From the NCBI RefSeq assembly GCF_030698125.1, contig NZ_JAUYNV010000005.1, forward strand, positions 1 to 64,000: a stretch of 64,000 nucleotides of DNA, read 5' to 3'. Of this stretch, positions 48,210-57,701 are shown piece by piece; within the stretch, counting starts at the first letter, position 1, and each line of letters starts with the position of its first letter. Source of the DNA: Methyloversatilis sp. (GTDB taxonomy: Bacteria; Pseudomonadota; Gammaproteobacteria; Burkholderiales; Rhodocyclaceae). The position numbers and the translations under genes are program-made. The notes beneath the pieces are model-generated. The model saw nothing but the letters and a program-made list of their open reading frames with translations. It had not been told where the DNA came from and ran no database searches.

Positions 48210-49502
48210 ATGCCGCTGACGCTGACCGAGTGGCTGCAGCACCTTGAAAGCCTGCATCCGAAGGTGATCCAGCTCGGGCTGGACCGCGTGCTCAGCGTGA
48301 AGGCGGCGCTCGGCATCACGCAGACCATCCCGCTGTTCATCGTCGGCGGCACCAACGGCAAGGGCTCGACCTGTGCGATGCTCGAACGCATCCTGCGCTG
48401 CGCCGGCTATCGTGTCGGCACCTACACGTCGCCGCATCTGCTGGCCTACAACGAACGCGTCCGGATCAACGGCGAACCGGCCAGCGATGACGCCCTGTGC
48501 GCAGGTTTTGCCGAGGTCGAACAGGCGCGCGGCGATACCGCGCTGACCTATTTCGAGTTCGGCACCCTGGGGGCGTGGCAGGTGTTCGAGCGCGCCGACC
48601 TCGATGTGATCGTGATGGAAGTGGGGCTGGGCGGCCGTCTTGACGCGGTGAACGCGTTCGACGCCGACTGCGCCATCGTCACCAGTGTCGATCTCGACCA
48701 CATGGAATATCTCGGTGATACGCGCGAGCTGATCGGTCGCGAAAAGGCCGGCATCTTCCGTGCGGGGCGTCCGGCCATCGTCGGTGATCCGATGCCGCCT
48801 GCCACGGTGATCGAGTACGCGCAGGCTATCGGCGCAGTGCTGAAGGTGTCCGGCCGCGATTTCGGCTTTGCCGGTGACCGGCAGCAGTGGGGCTACTGGC
48901 GGCGCGAGCCGGAACGACTGGTCAAGCGTGGCGGGCTGGGCTATCCGGCGCTGCGCGGTGCCAACCAGCTGCTCAATGCATCGGCGGTGATCACCGCGCT
49001 GGACGCCATGTCCGACCAGGTTCCGGTATCCGTCGGCGACATCCGGCTCGGGCTGGCGACGGTCGAACTGCCCGGCCGCTTCCAGGTGATGCCCGGCCGT
49101 CCGTCGGTCATTTTCGACGTCGCGCACAACCCGCATGCCGCCTCGGTGCTGAACGAAAACCTGTCGAGCATGGGTTTCTATCCGGAAACCTGGGCCGTGC
49201 TGGGCATGTTGCGCGACAAGGACATCGCGGGCGTGCTCGACCGTCTCAAGGGGCGCATCGACCACTGGATGCTGTGCGACCTCGGCGGCCCGCGCGGTAC
49301 GCTGGCCGGCGACATCGCCGAAATGATTGCCGGACAGGGTATTCCGGGCAGCGTGTCGACCTTTGCCAGCCCGGTCGACGCATGGCAGGCCACCCGGGAA
49401 CGGGTGGGTGCAGATGATAGAATCGTCGTGTTCGGATCCTTCCTCACCGTCGCCGAAGTCATGCGCGAATACGCGCGCTCGCCCCTGCCTTCAAAAGGCT
49501 GA
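48210..49502 (+). CDS. folC: Bifunctional dihydrofolate/folylpolyglutamate synthase FolC
   Basis: FolC makes dihydrofolate and adds glutamate tails to folates. The 430-aa Mur-ligase-type protein shows the ATP loop GGTNGKGST, TYTSPHL and the VFDVAHNPHA segment. Size and position after accD are standard. Confidence 0.95.
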   Translation: MPLTLTEWLQHLESLHPKVIQLGLDRVLSVKAALGITQTIPLFIVGGTNGKGSTCAMLERILRCAGYRVGTYTSPHLLAYNERVRINGEPASDDALCAGFAEVEQARGDTALTYFEFGTLGAWQVFERADLDVIVMEVGLGGRLDAVNAFDADCAIVTSVDLDHMEYLGDTRELIGREKAGIFRAGRPAIVGDPMPPATVIEYAQAIGAVLKVSGRDFGFAGDRQQWGYWRREPERLVKRGGLGYPALRGANQLLNASAVITALDAMSDQVPVSVGDIRLGLATVELPGRFQVMPGRPSVIFDVAHNPHAASVLNENLSSMGFYPETWAVLGMLRDKDIAGVLDRLKGRIDHWMLCDLGGPRGTLAGDIAEMIAGQGIPGSVSTFASPVDAWQATRERVGADDRIVVFGSFLTVAEVMREYARSPLPSKG

Positions 49503-49526
49503 ACCCACCCGCAGGATGCGCCCGAC

Positions 49527-50183
49527 GTGGCTTCTACCGCCCCCGATCTCCAGACTGAATTGCGCAAGCGCGCCCGCCGGCGCCTGCTCGGCGCCATTGC
49601 GCTCGCGCTGACCGCGGCCATCGTGCTGCCGGTCGTGATGGACCACGAGCCGCGCGCCCCGGCGCAGGACATTGCAGTGCGCATTCCGCCGCGTGACAGC
49701 CTGCCGGCGCTGGCCCAGCCGGTGCGCCCCGAGCCGGCAGATACCGACGTGATGATTCCGCCCGCGCCGCCGGATACCGAATCCACAGCACCGGCGACGA
49801 CCGCGTCAGCCCCCGTTGCACCGCCCGCACCACCTGCGCCACCCGCGCCCGTTCCCGCGCCACCGAAAGCCGAGCCACCCAAGCCGGCTGCTGCGCCCGC
49901 TGCGGCGAGCGAAGCGTCTCGCGTGGCGGCCCTGCTCGATGGCAAGTCGGGCGCCTTCGCATTGCAGCTGGGCGTGTTCAGCGACGCCGCGAATGTGGCC
50001 AAACTCCGGGCGCGTGCGAAGGAACTGGGCTTTCCCACCTTCACCGAACCGGTGAAACTGGAAAACGGGCAGTCCCGGACGCGCGTCAAGGTCGGCCCGT
50101 TCCCGACTCGCGCTGCAGCCGAAGCGGCGCAGCGCAAGCTTGAAGGCGCCGGCATGCGTTCGATGGTGGCGCCGGCTGCATGA
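49527..50183 (+). CDS. dedD: SPOR-domain membrane protein (DedD-like)
   Basis: DedD-like proteins bind denuded septal peptidoglycan during division. This 218-aa protein starts with GTG at 49527 and has one membrane helix (about 20-40), a Pro/Ala-rich periplasmic linker (about 60-130), and a C-terminal SPOR domain (about 145-215) with FALQLGVFSDAANVAKLRAR and RVKVGPFPTRAAAEAAQRKL. Its stop overlaps the cvpA start. Confidence 0.88.
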   Translation: MASTAPDLQTELRKRARRRLLGAIALALTAAIVLPVVMDHEPRAPAQDIAVRIPPRDSLPALAQPVRPEPADTDVMIPPAPPDTESTAPATTASAPVAPPAPPAPPAPVPAPPKAEPPKPAAAPAAASEASRVAALLDGKSGAFALQLGVFSDAANVAKLRARAKELGFPTFTEPVKLENGQSRTRVKVGPFPTRAAAEAAQRKLEGAGMRSMVAPAA

Positions 50184-50674
50184 CCGTACTGGACTACATC
50201 CTGATCGCCATCGTGGCGGTGTCCACGGCAATTGGGTTGATGCGCGGTCTGGTCAGCGAAGTGATTGCCCTGGCGGCGTGGGTGCTCGCCTTCATCGTCG
50301 CCCGGCAGTTCGGCGGCGACGTCGCCACGCTGCTGCCGGCCGGCCTGCAGGATCCGGGGTTGCGCATGGTCAGCGGTTTCGCGCTCGCCTTCGTTGCGGT
50401 GCTGCTGCTGTGCGGCGTACTGCGCTGGGTTTTGCGCTCGCTGATCAAGGCGACCGGACTCGATTTTCCCGATCGGGTGCTCGGGGGCTTGTTTGGGCTG
50501 GCTCGGGCCGCATTTATACTGCTTCTGATCGTGGTCGGTGCGGCCTTCACGCCCGCCCCCGAACAACCGTGGTGGCGCGCGGCGGCGCTGACGCCGCCGC
50601 TGGAAACCGCAGCAATCGCCCTGCGCCCGTGGCTGCCGGATGCAGTGGCAAAGAAGATTCGATTTAAGGCCTGA
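50180..50674 (+). CDS. cvpA: CvpA family membrane protein
   Basis: The 164-aa protein has four hydrophobic helices and begins [20 protein letters not shown], as CvpA does. CvpA was named for colicin V production and is linked to envelope stress tolerance; its molecular role is unsettled. It lies between dedD and purF, the conserved arrangement, five bases before purF. Confidence 0.92.
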   Translation: MTVLDYILIAIVAVSTAIGLMRGLVSEVIALAAWVLAFIVARQFGGDVATLLPAGLQDPGLRMVSGFALAFVAVLLLCGVLRWVLRSLIKATGLDFPDRVLGGLFGLARAAFILLLIVVGAAFTPAPEQPWWRAAALTPPLETAAIALRPWLPDAVAKKIRFKA

Positions 50675-50679
50675 CCATC

Positions 50680-52209
50680 ATGTGCGGAATACTCGGCGTC
50701 GTTGCCACCTCTCCCGTCAATCAGCTCCTGTACGACGGACTGCTCGTGCTGCAGCACCGTGGCCAGGACGCGGCCGGCATCGCCACCGCGCAGGGCCAGA
50801 AATTCCACATGCACAAGAGTTCCGGGCTGGTACGCGACGTGTTCCGCACGCGCAACATGCGCACCCTGCTCGGTGACTGGGGCATCGCGCACGTGCGCTA
50901 CCCGACCGCCGGATCGGCCTACAACGCCGCCGAGGCGCAACCCTTCTACGTCAATTCGCCCTTTGGCATCGTGCTGGCGCACAACGGCAACCTGACGAAT
51001 TCGGAAGAGCTGAAGGACGACATGTTCCGCACCGACCTGCGGCACATCAACACCACATCCGATTCCGAAGTGCTGCTGAACGTACTGGCGCACGAAATGA
51101 TGCAGTCGCTGCGCGAGCGGCCGACCTTCGACGAGCAGACGGTGTTCCGCGCCGTGGCCGGTGTACATCGCCGCTGTCGCGGGGCCTACGCCGTGGTCGC
51201 GATGATCGCCGGCTTCGGACTGCTGGCGTTCCGCGATCCGTACGGGATCCGCCCGTTGGTCATCGGTACGCACGAGACCGAACAAGGCACCGAATGGCTG
51301 GTCGCCTCGGAAAGCGTTGCGCTCGATACGCTGGGCTTCACGCTGCTGCGCGACATCGCGCCGGGTGAAGCCGTGCTGATTTCGCCGGAAGGCACGATGC
51401 AATCGCTGCAATGCGCCGCGCACCCGACGCAGGCGCCCTGTCTGTTCGAATACGTCTACCTGGCGCGCCCGGATTCGCTGATGGACGGCGTATCGGTGTA
51501 CGAGTCGCGAGTGAAGATGGGCGAATTTCTTGCCCAGAAGATCCAGCGCGACCACGCCGGCCTGCAGATCGACGCGGTCATCCCGATTCCCGATTCCAGC
51601 CGTCCGTCGGCGATGGAACTGGCCCGCGTGCTCGATGTGCCGTATCGCGAAGGCTTCGTGAAGAACCGCTACATCGGCCGCACCTTCATCATGCCGGGGC
51701 AGGCAGTGCGCCGGAAGTCGGTGCGCCAGAAGCTCAATGCGATCACGCAGGAGTTCCGCGGCAAGAACGTGCTGCTGGTCGACGACTCGATCGTACGCGG
51801 CACGACCAGCCAGGAAATCGTCGCGATGGCGCGCGAAGCCGGCGCACAGAAGGTGTACTTCGCCTCGGCTGCGCCGCCGGTGCGGTTCGCCAATGTGTAC
51901 GGGATCGACATGCCGACGCGCGACGAACTGATCGCGGCCAACCGCTCGGACGAGGAAATCCGCGTCGCCATCGGTGCCGACGAGTTGATCTACCAGACAC
52001 TGGACATGCTCAAGGCCTCGATCACCGCCTGCAACCCGTCGATCGAACAGTTCGAAACGTCGTGCTTCGACGGCTGCTACGTCACGGGTGATGTAACCGC
52101 CGCCTACCTCGATGGCGTCGAGAACCAGCGCAAGGGCGCGCCAAGGCAGACCGACGACGACAGCGGTCAGCTTGATCTGAATCTGGTCACCTCGGAAGAA
52201 AATGCCTGA
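50680..52209 (+). CDS. purF: Amidophosphoribosyltransferase PurF
   Basis: PurF makes phosphoribosylamine, the first step of purine synthesis. The 509-aa protein has the glutamine amidotransferase N-terminus MCGILGVV with Cys2 as the nucleophile once Met is removed, and the PRTase loop [13 protein letters not shown]. Length is typical. Confidence 0.97.
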   Translation: MCGILGVVATSPVNQLLYDGLLVLQHRGQDAAGIATAQGQKFHMHKSSGLVRDVFRTRNMRTLLGDWGIAHVRYPTAGSAYNAAEAQPFYVNSPFGIVLAHNGNLTNSEELKDDMFRTDLRHINTTSDSEVLLNVLAHEMMQSLRERPTFDEQTVFRAVAGVHRRCRGAYAVVAMIAGFGLLAFRDPYGIRPLVIGTHETEQGTEWLVASESVALDTLGFTLLRDIAPGEAVLISPEGTMQSLQCAAHPTQAPCLFEYVYLARPDSLMDGVSVYESRVKMGEFLAQKIQRDHAGLQIDAVIPIPDSSRPSAMELARVLDVPYREGFVKNRYIGRTFIMPGQAVRRKSVRQKLNAITQEFRGKNVLLVDDSIVRGTTSQEIVAMAREAGAQKVYFASAAPPVRFANVYGIDMPTRDELIAANRSDEEIRVAIGADELIYQTLDMLKASITACNPSIEQFETSCFDGCYVTGDVTAAYLDGVENQRKGAPRQTDDDSGQLDLNLVTSEENA

Positions 52210-52239
52210 AAAGATTCATGAGCTTTCCCGGAATCCGGC

Positions 52240-52267
52240 TTGACCTGCCTGGCGGACCGGCAGTAAT
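52240..52267 (+). promoter_or_regulatory. Promoter for the metZ riboswitch transcript
   Basis: TTGACC (52240-52245) and AGTAAT (52262-52267) are 16 bases apart and resemble sigma-70 elements. The predicted start near 52274 would place the riboswitch P1 stem at the very 5' end of the RNA. Confidence 0.5.
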
Positions 52268-52276
52268 GTCCGGATA

Positions 52277-52358
52277 CGCGCCGATTTGAATCCAGCTTGC
52301 GGGCGCGCGGGTCGAGGTCTCGACGAGACATTGACCCGGATAAATACGGCTAAAGCGG
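52277..52358 (+). promoter_or_regulatory. SAM-II (SAM-alpha) riboswitch aptamer with an inserted hairpin
   Basis: P1 is CGCGCC (52277-52282) with GGCGCG (52302-52307). Its loop begins GATTTGAA and contains CCAGCTTGC, as in SAM-II. The 3' pseudoknot strand GATAAATACGGCTAAAG (52339-52355) matches the conserved GAUAAAU---GCUAAA element. In the known metX structure only about one base separates P1 from that strand. Here a 31-nt hairpin is inserted (52308-52338): CGGGTC/GACCCG and GTCTC/GAGAC with a GAC loop. The aptamer lies upstream of metZ, a classic SAM-II target in methionine synthesis. Confidence 0.85.
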
Positions 52359-52377
52359 CGAAACGAATGCATTCTCG

Positions 52378-52412
52378 AACCCGTTTTGCCCCATCGGCAA
52401 AACGGGTTTTTT
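52378..52412 (+). terminator. Riboswitch-controlled terminator before metZ
   Basis: AACCCGTTTTGCC and GGCAAAACGGGTT form a 13-bp perfect stem with a 5-base loop and a run of six T residues. GGCGAAACG at 52357-52365, just 3' of the aptamer, can pair with CGTTTTGCC (52382-52390), the 5' arm of the terminator, with one G-U pair. That would be an antiterminator when SAM is absent. The pairing switch is inferred. Confidence 0.8.
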
Positions 52413-52494
52413 GTTTGGGGCCCATGTTTTCGCTTGTCCGTTTTCTGCTTTTCCGACACCTGGTTGCCGGCACTCGCGCCGGTTGGAGCACAGC

Positions 52495-53709
52495 ATGAGC
52501 AGTCCTGAACTTACGCCGCCCGGTCGGGCGGCATTCGATCCGGATCAGTACGATCCGGAAACACTGGCTGTACGCGCCGGCATCGAGCGCAGCCAGTTCG
52601 GCGAACACAGCGAAGCGCTGTACCTGACGTCGAGCTTTGTGTTCAACAATGCCGCCGAGGCGGCGGCGCGCTTTTCCGGGGCCACGCCCGGCAATGTGTA
52701 TGCGCGCTTCACCAATCCCACCGTCACGATGATGCAGGACCGCCTCGCCGCGCTGGAAGGTGCGGAGGCGTGCGTGGCCACCAGTTCCGGCATGTCGGCC
52801 ATCCTGTCGATGGTGATGGCGCTGCTCAAGGGGGGCGACCACATCATCGCCTCGCGCAGCATTTTCGGCTCGACCCAGCAGCTGTTCGCCAATTACTTCG
52901 AAAAGTTCGGCATTTCGACCACGCTGGTGGATGCGACGGACATCGCTGCCTACCGTGCGGCTGTGCGTCCGCAGACCCGACTGTTCTTCATCGAAACGCC
53001 ATCGAATCCGCTGACCGAGGTGATCGATATCCAGGCGGTCGCCGACGTGGCGCACGAAGCTGGCGCACTGCTGGCGGTCGACAACTGTTTCTGCTCGCCT
53101 GCGCTGCAGAAGCCGCTCGAACTGGGTGCCGACATCATCATCCACTCGGCCACCAAGTATCTGGACGGGCAGGGCCGCGTACTGGGCGGCGCGGTGTGCG
53201 GCCGCAAGGCAGAGATGGACGAGGTGCTGCGCTTCCTGCGCACCGCCGGTCCCACGCTGTCGCCGTTCAACGCATGGATCATCCTGAAGGGGCTGGAAAC
53301 GCTGTCCATCCGCATGGAGGCGCAGTCGGCCCGGGCGCTCGAGCTGGCGCGCTGGCTAGAAAAGCAGGCCTGGGTCGAGCGGGTGTTCTATCCGGGCCTT
53401 GAATCGCATCCGCAGCACGCCATTGCGATGCGTCAGCAGAGCTCCGGTGCCGCCGTGGTGGCGTTCGAGGTGAAGGGCGGGCGCGACGAGGCGTGGAAGC
53501 TGATCGACTCGACCCGCATGCTGTCGATCACCGCCAACCTGGGTGACACCAAAACGACGATCACGCATCCGGCAACGACGACGCACGGGCGCATTTCGCA
53601 GGAGGCGCGCGACGCATCGGGCATCCGCGACAGCCTGATCCGCCTCGCGATCGGGCTCGAATCGGTCGCCGACATGCAGCGTGACCTGTCGCGCTGGCTG
53701 GCGGTGTAG
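52495..53709 (+). CDS. metZ: O-succinylhomoserine sulfhydrylase MetZ
   Basis: MetZ makes homocysteine directly from O-succinylhomoserine and sulfide. The 404-aa PLP enzyme of the Cys/Met metabolism family shows [23 protein letters not shown], and the PLP lysine in [12 protein letters not shown]. MetZ versus MetB cannot be settled by these motifs alone; the N-terminal [16 protein letters not shown] and family order favour MetZ. The ATG at 52495 follows GGAG. A SAM-II riboswitch and terminator precede it. Confidence 0.92.
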   Translation: MSSPELTPPGRAAFDPDQYDPETLAVRAGIERSQFGEHSEALYLTSSFVFNNAAEAAARFSGATPGNVYARFTNPTVTMMQDRLAALEGAEACVATSSGMSAILSMVMALLKGGDHIIASRSIFGSTQQLFANYFEKFGISTTLVDATDIAAYRAAVRPQTRLFFIETPSNPLTEVIDIQAVADVAHEAGALLAVDNCFCSPALQKPLELGADIIIHSATKYLDGQGRVLGGAVCGRKAEMDEVLRFLRTAGPTLSPFNAWIILKGLETLSIRMEAQSARALELARWLEKQAWVERVFYPGLESHPQHAIAMRQQSSGAAVVAFEVKGGRDEAWKLIDSTRMLSITANLGDTKTTITHPATTTHGRISQEARDASGIRDSLIRLAIGLESVADMQRDLSRWLAV

Positions 53710-53717
53710 GGTTGTCT

Positions 53718-54413
53718 GTGCCGCGCCATATCGCACTCGTTCCCGCCGCCGGCAGCGGCAGCCGTTTCGGTGCGCACCTGCCGAAGCAGTATCTGCCGCT
53801 GGCCGGCAAACCGCTGATCCATCATGCGCTGGCCACGCTGTGCGCGCATCCGCGCATCGACCGGGTGGTCGTCGTGTTGTCACCGGACGACCTGTACTGG
53901 CGCGACCACGACTGGTCGGCGCTCGGGTCGAAACTGATGCCGGTGCATTGCGGCGGTGCCAGCCGGGCGGTGTCGGTGCGCAATGGTCTGTTCGAACTGA
54001 CCGGATGGGCGCGGCCGGACGACTGGGTGCTGGTGCATGACGCTGCGCGGCCCTGCCTGAGCGGTGCACTGCTGGACACGCTGATCACCGGACTGGCCGA
54101 TGATGCCGTCGGCGGTCTGCTCGCCGTGCCGGTCGCCGACACGCTCAAGCGCGCCGATCACCATGGCCGGGTGGCATGCACCGTGCCGCGCGCAGCCATG
54201 TGGCAGGCGCAGACCCCGCAGATGTTCCGGCTTGCGCTGCTGCACGACGCGCTTGATCGCGGCACCGATGTCACCGACGAAGCTTCGGCGATCGAGGCAG
54301 CGGGCCTAGCGCCAAAACTGGTAGCGTCGAGCGCCGGCAACCTCAAGGTGACCTGGCCGGAAGACATGAAACTGGCCGAACTGATCCTGCGTACCCGGGA
54401 GGACTTGCAATGA
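53718..54413 (+). CDS. ispD: 2-C-methyl-D-erythritol 4-phosphate cytidylyltransferase IspD
   Basis: IspD makes CDP-methylerythritol in the MEP isoprenoid pathway. The 231-aa protein shows the CTP-binding [13 protein letters not shown] and PKQYLPL, and [12 protein letters not shown] chose GTG 53718, with AGGG six bases upstream; TTG at 53712 would overlap that site. It overlaps ispF by four bases (ATGA). Confidence 0.94.
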   Translation: MPRHIALVPAAGSGSRFGAHLPKQYLPLAGKPLIHHALATLCAHPRIDRVVVVLSPDDLYWRDHDWSALGSKLMPVHCGGASRAVSVRNGLFELTGWARPDDWVLVHDAARPCLSGALLDTLITGLADDAVGGLLAVPVADTLKRADHHGRVACTVPRAAMWQAQTPQMFRLALLHDALDRGTDVTDEASAIEAAGLAPKLVASSAGNLKVTWPEDMKLAELILRTREDLQ

Positions 54414-54934
54414 GCAGCCTGATGCACGCCGCGCCGCTTCCATTCCGCATCGGTCAGGGCTTCGACGTCCATCGACTGGTCGACGGCCGGAAATGCATCA
54501 TCGGCGGCGTCGACATTCCGCATGACAAGGGCCTGCTCGGCCATTCCGACGCCGATGTGTTGCTGCATGCGATCACCGATGCCCTGCTCGGTGCGGCCGG
54601 CCTGGGCGACATCGGCCGGCTGTTCCCGGACACCGATGCGGCCTACGCCGGCGCCGACAGCCGGGTGCTGCTGCGCGAGGCGGTCAGGCGGGTGCGCCTG
54701 ACTGGCTGGGTGATCGGCAACATCGACGCGACGGTGATCTGCGAACAGCCGAAGATCACGCCGCATGCGGCACAGATGGCCGCCCACATCGCGGCTGACT
54801 GCGGCATCGCGCCGAACGCTGTGAACGTGAAGGGCAAGACGTCCGAGAAGCTGGGCTTTACCGGTCGTGGTGAGGGCATTGCGGCGCAGGCGGTCGCCCT
54901 GCTCGTCGCACCACCACCACCCTCCATGGGTTGA
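54410..54934 (+). CDS. ispF: 2-C-methyl-D-erythritol 2,4-cyclodiphosphate synthase IspF
   Basis: IspF forms the cyclodiphosphate of the MEP pathway as a zinc-containing trimer. The 174-aa protein shows [11 protein letters not shown] with the metal-binding Asp and His, [13 protein letters not shown], and the C-terminal [20 protein letters not shown]. It directly follows ispD. The last residues are a short proline run. A strong inverted repeat follows. Confidence 0.95.
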   Translation: MSSLMHAAPLPFRIGQGFDVHRLVDGRKCIIGGVDIPHDKGLLGHSDADVLLHAITDALLGAAGLGDIGRLFPDTDAAYAGADSRVLLREAVRRVRLTGWVIGNIDATVICEQPKITPHAAQMAAHIAADCGIAPNAVNVKGKTSEKLGFTGRGEGIAAQAVALLVAPPPPSMG

Positions 54935-54958
54935 ACGGCAACGGGCTGAAATGAAAAA

Positions 54959-54987
54959 CGCCGCCGGCGTGGAATACGCCGGCGGCG
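54959..54987. terminator. Inverted repeat between ispF and the small minus-strand genes
   Basis: CGCCGCCGGCGT (54959-54970) and ACGCCGGCGGCG (54976-54987) form a 12-bp perfect stem with loop GGAAT. The AAAAA at 54954-54958 gives a U run on the minus strand, so this best terminates the minus-strand small genes, which end at 55006. On the plus strand no T run follows. Confidence 0.7.
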
Positions 54988-55005
54988 AATGAAGCAGATA
55001 ACCTG

Positions 55006-55167
55006 TCAGCCTGTCTTGTCGAGCAGCGGTCGCAACCACTTTGCGACGCCGCGTCGCCTGAGTACCTCGCGTTGTTCCGGTGTGAGCCGGATAGTGACAG
55101 GTACCGTCGGATCAACGGGTTTACGGCCGGCACCGACACGGGTACCGCCGTGCGGTGACCGCGACAT
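55006..55167 (-). CDS. Small basic GAGRKP protein (possible DNA-binding ribbon-helix-helix type)
   Basis: This 53-aa gene reads MSRSPHGGTRVGAGRKPVDP followed by TVPVTIRLTPEQREVLR and a C-terminal basic helix ending WLRPLLDKTG. The GAGRKP start and a single beta strand followed by a helix are common in small ribbon-helix-helix-like proteins, so DNA binding is possible, but I do not recognise a named family. Its ATG shares one base with the preceding stop codon (TGATG), so it is translationally coupled to the 68-aa gene. It is too short for most gene-size cut-offs. Confidence 0.55.
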   Translation of the reverse strand: MSRSPHGGTRVGAGRKPVDPTVPVTIRLTPEQREVLRRRGVAKWLRPLLDKTG

Positions 55168-55373
55168 CACGCCCGATCGAAGGTCGGAGACTTTTCCGGA
55201 ACCACGTGGGTGAGATCGCCTTCGCCGATCAGGTAGTGATCGGTGCGTTTTGCCGAACGATTGTCGACCACCCCGAATGTCTTGTTGCTGTGGTGGTTGT
55301 ACATCGTCGACATCTGCGCCGCCTTGCCGCTGTTGAAAAGTGCCTTTGCCTGATCCAGTGTGAGCATTGTCAT
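55167..55373 (-). CDS. Small protein of unknown function, coupled to the GAGRKP gene
   Basis: This 68-aa protein starts MTMLTLDQAKALFNSGKAAQ and contains a His/Asn-rich middle (MYNHHSNKTFGVVDNR) and an acidic end. I do not recognise its family. A strong ribosome site, GGAGG, lies six bases before the ATG at 55373, which argues that it is real. It is the first gene of a two-gene unit ending at the inverted repeat near 54970. A toxin-antitoxin or regulatory pair is a guess from size and coupling only. Confidence 0.55.
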   Translation of the reverse strand: MTMLTLDQAKALFNSGKAAQMSTMYNHHSNKTFGVVDNRSAKRTDHYLIGEGDLTHVVPEKSPTFDRA

Positions 55374-55910
55374 AACCAACCTCCGTTGAGATGTCTGAGA
55401 CGTGAGCCTTGAATAGAAACCGAGTGCAACCTTTGACGAACTGGTACTTCCGGTTACGCCGTCAGCGCTTTTATCGCGCGCGGCTTTTTTTGTATCCCTT
55501 GGGCCCCGCTACCTGCTCTCCTTGGGTTGATCCAGCCTGCGACATGCCGGCTGCCAGCTTCAAAGTAAGACATCAATCAAGACGTTTCAAGTAGTTTTTG
55601 AAACTGTTTTATCGCTTGAAAACAAAGCGTTGAAGAATTTCTTTTCTGCGGCGCAGCATCTGCTGCAATCACCTCGAATACATTGAAGCGGACTCTGACC
55701 GCAAAGGCGCTCCGGCATTGCATGTCAGTGGATTTTTCGTTGCCAGCAAAAGATTAGCGCGATAAGTTGTCGTGAGCGCCTTGATCGGCGCGGCTCTGTG
55801 CCATCTGTACCGGACAAGCGGGAGGCTGTTGCGTCGCGTCATCACGGCGCTGTTCCGTGACCGGTCGCGGGGCGCTTTTTCGACGGGTCGGTCTGTCGGA
55901 CGGAGCCGGT
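55374..55910. other. AT-rich intergenic region
   Basis: About 530 bases with no gene I can support. The stretch 55560-55760 is clearly richer in A and T than its surroundings. It contains a perfect 7-bp inverted repeat, GTTTCAA (55584-55590) and TTGAAAC (55598-55604), with seven bases between. The minus-strand reading frame across 55669-55977 has no recognisable similarity or ribosome site. Confidence 0.7.
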
Positions 55911-56657
55911 TCAGCGCCCGCCGCTGACGTCCAGCAGTGCGCCGGTGGTGTAGGAAGCGTCGTCCGACAGCAACCACAGGATGGCGCGCGCCACTTCTTC
56001 CGGCTCGCCGCCGCGCTGCAGCGGCACAGAAGATTTCACCCGGTTCACCCGATCCGGTTCGCCGCCGGCGGCGTGGATGTCCGTGCGGATGACGCCGGGC
56101 CGGACGGCATTCACGCGGATGCCATCGGCCGCCACCTCCCTGGCCAGCCCGATCGTGAAGGTGTCGATGGCGCCCTTCGATGCGGCGTAGTCGACGTACT
56201 CGTCAGGCGAGCCAAGCCGTGACGCTGCCGACGACAGATTCACGATCGCGCCACCTGTGCCGCCATGCCGGCGCGACATGCGGCGCACGGCTTCGCGGGC
56301 GCACAGCATGCTGCCGATCACATTGGTTGCGAACACGCGACCGAGCCGCGCCGCGCTCATGTCTTCGACCCGGCTCTGCGATTCGAGGATGCCGGCGTTG
56401 TTCACCAGCGCCGACAGGCGGCCGAAGGCGTTATCGACGTCGCGGAACAGCCGCTCGACGTCCGCCTCGATGCTCACGTCGGCCGCCAGTGCGAGCGCCG
56501 TGCCGCCAGCCCTGGTGATGTCGCGGACCAGTACTTCGGCTGCGTCGCGCTGCCGCAGGTAGCTGACCACCACGGCATCGCCCTGCGCTGCGGCCAGACG
56601 CGCAGTCGCCGCGCCGATGCCGCGACTGCCGCCGGTGATGACGATGATTCGGTTCAT
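55911..56657 (-). CDS. Short-chain dehydrogenase/reductase (SDR)
   Basis: The 248-aa protein has a full Rossmann fold: IVITGGSRGIGAATA for cofactor binding, LVNNAGI, the catalytic YVDYAASKGA (Tyr and Lys), and the C-terminal TGALLDVSGG. It is closest in style to YgfF/glucose-1-dehydrogenase-like SDRs. The substrate is unknown. It is the last of the minus-strand genes in this region, 123 bp after the LpxH-like gene. Confidence 0.88.
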   Translation of the reverse strand: MNRIIVITGGSRGIGAATARLAAAQGDAVVVSYLRQRDAAEVLVRDITRAGGTALALAADVSIEADVERLFRDVDNAFGRLSALVNNAGILESQSRVEDMSAARLGRVFATNVIGSMLCAREAVRRMSRRHGGTGGAIVNLSSAASRLGSPDEYVDYAASKGAIDTFTIGLAREVAADGIRVNAVRPGVIRTDIHAAGGEPDRVNRVKSSVPLQRGGEPEEVARAILWLLSDDASYTTGALLDVSGGR

Positions 56658-56780
56658 GTTGAAGAAGCGCGAAGGTGATGCTGGAGATCCGGAAGGATAA
56701 GCCGGATCGAAACCTTGGCGCGATTGCCGCCATGCAGCCAGCTGGCATGCAGCGGTCGGCGGTCGGCGAAAACGCCGCGA

Positions 56781-57611
56781 TCAGTGACTCATCACTTCCT
56801 CGGCGACCGGCAGCGTCATGCGGGCGCCGGGCGTGCGCAGGAACTGGCCCCAGTCGATGATGGCGAACCGGCCGTCGGCGTGTTCGACGATGGCGGTGCA
56901 ACTGTCCACCCAGTCGCCGCAGTTCATGTAGACGACCCCGTCGATGGTGCGCTGGGCGACCGCATGGATGTGGCCGCAGATGACGCCATCAACGCCGCGG
57001 CTGCGCGCCTCGTGCATGACCGAATCCTCGAAATCGTAGATGAAGCTGACCGCGCTCTTCACCTTGCGCTTGGCATATCCGGCCAGTGACCAGTAGCCGG
57101 CGATGCCGAGCCGGCGGCGCACGCGCGACATCCATGCATTGATCCGTACCAGCGCGTTGTAGGCTACGTCGCCGAGCAGCGCGACCCAGCGGTGGTGGCG
57201 CGTCACCTGGTCGAAATCGTCGCCATGCACCAGCCAGTAGCGCTTGCCGTCCGCGGCGACGTGGATGTGATCGAGGTGGACCGCGATGTCGCCGAATACG
57301 GTGCCGGCATATTCGCGCAACGCCTCGTCGTGATTGCCCGGGACGAAGACGACCTGCGTGCCCTTGCGCGCACGCCGCAACACTTTCTGCACCACGGTGT
57401 TCTGTGCCGGCGTCCAGTGGATCGAGCGGCTCATCGACCAGAAGTCGATGATGTCGCCGATCAGATAGAGGTAGTCGGATTCGTAATGGCGCAGGAAGTC
57501 GAGCAGTGCGTCGGCCTGACAGCCGCGCGTACCCAGATGGATGTCGGACAGGAACAGTGCGCGTACGCGCTGGGGCGCGAATTCGTCGGCGGGGAGATCG
57601 GAAACATTCAC
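56781..57611 (-). CDS. UDP-2,3-diacylglucosamine diphosphatase-like metallophosphatase
   Basis: This is a 276-aa calcineurin-like phosphatase. All metal motifs are visible: FLSDIHLGT, GDIIDFW, VPGNHDE, VHGDDFD and CGHIHA. LpxH in lipid A synthesis is usually about 240 aa and cytoplasmic, and this longer form with YNALVRINAWMSRVRR belongs to the related LpxH-like branch found in many betaproteobacteria, whose substrate is less certain. I do not assign lpxH for that reason. Confidence 0.82.
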   Translation of the reverse strand: MNVSDLPADEFAPQRVRALFLSDIHLGTRGCQADALLDFLRHYESDYLYLIGDIIDFWSMSRSIHWTPAQNTVVQKVLRRARKGTQVVFVPGNHDEALREYAGTVFGDIAVHLDHIHVAADGKRYWLVHGDDFDQVTRHHRWVALLGDVAYNALVRINAWMSRVRRRLGIAGYWSLAGYAKRKVKSAVSFIYDFEDSVMHEARSRGVDGVICGHIHAVAQRTIDGVVYMNCGDWVDSCTAIVEHADGRFAIIDWGQFLRTPGARMTLPVAEEVMSH

Positions 57612-57701
57612 CGCCCGGATTCAAGCCTGCCCGTGTGACAGCGCAGTGACGCGCGCGCGAAGAATTGGCGGCACGGCAGGCGGCGCGCCGTCGACGCGGG
57701 T

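Noticed and set aside
55669-55977. 102-codon minus-strand frame between the SDR and the AT-rich gap
   Set aside because: It overlaps the SDR C-terminus, has no ribosome site and its residues look random.
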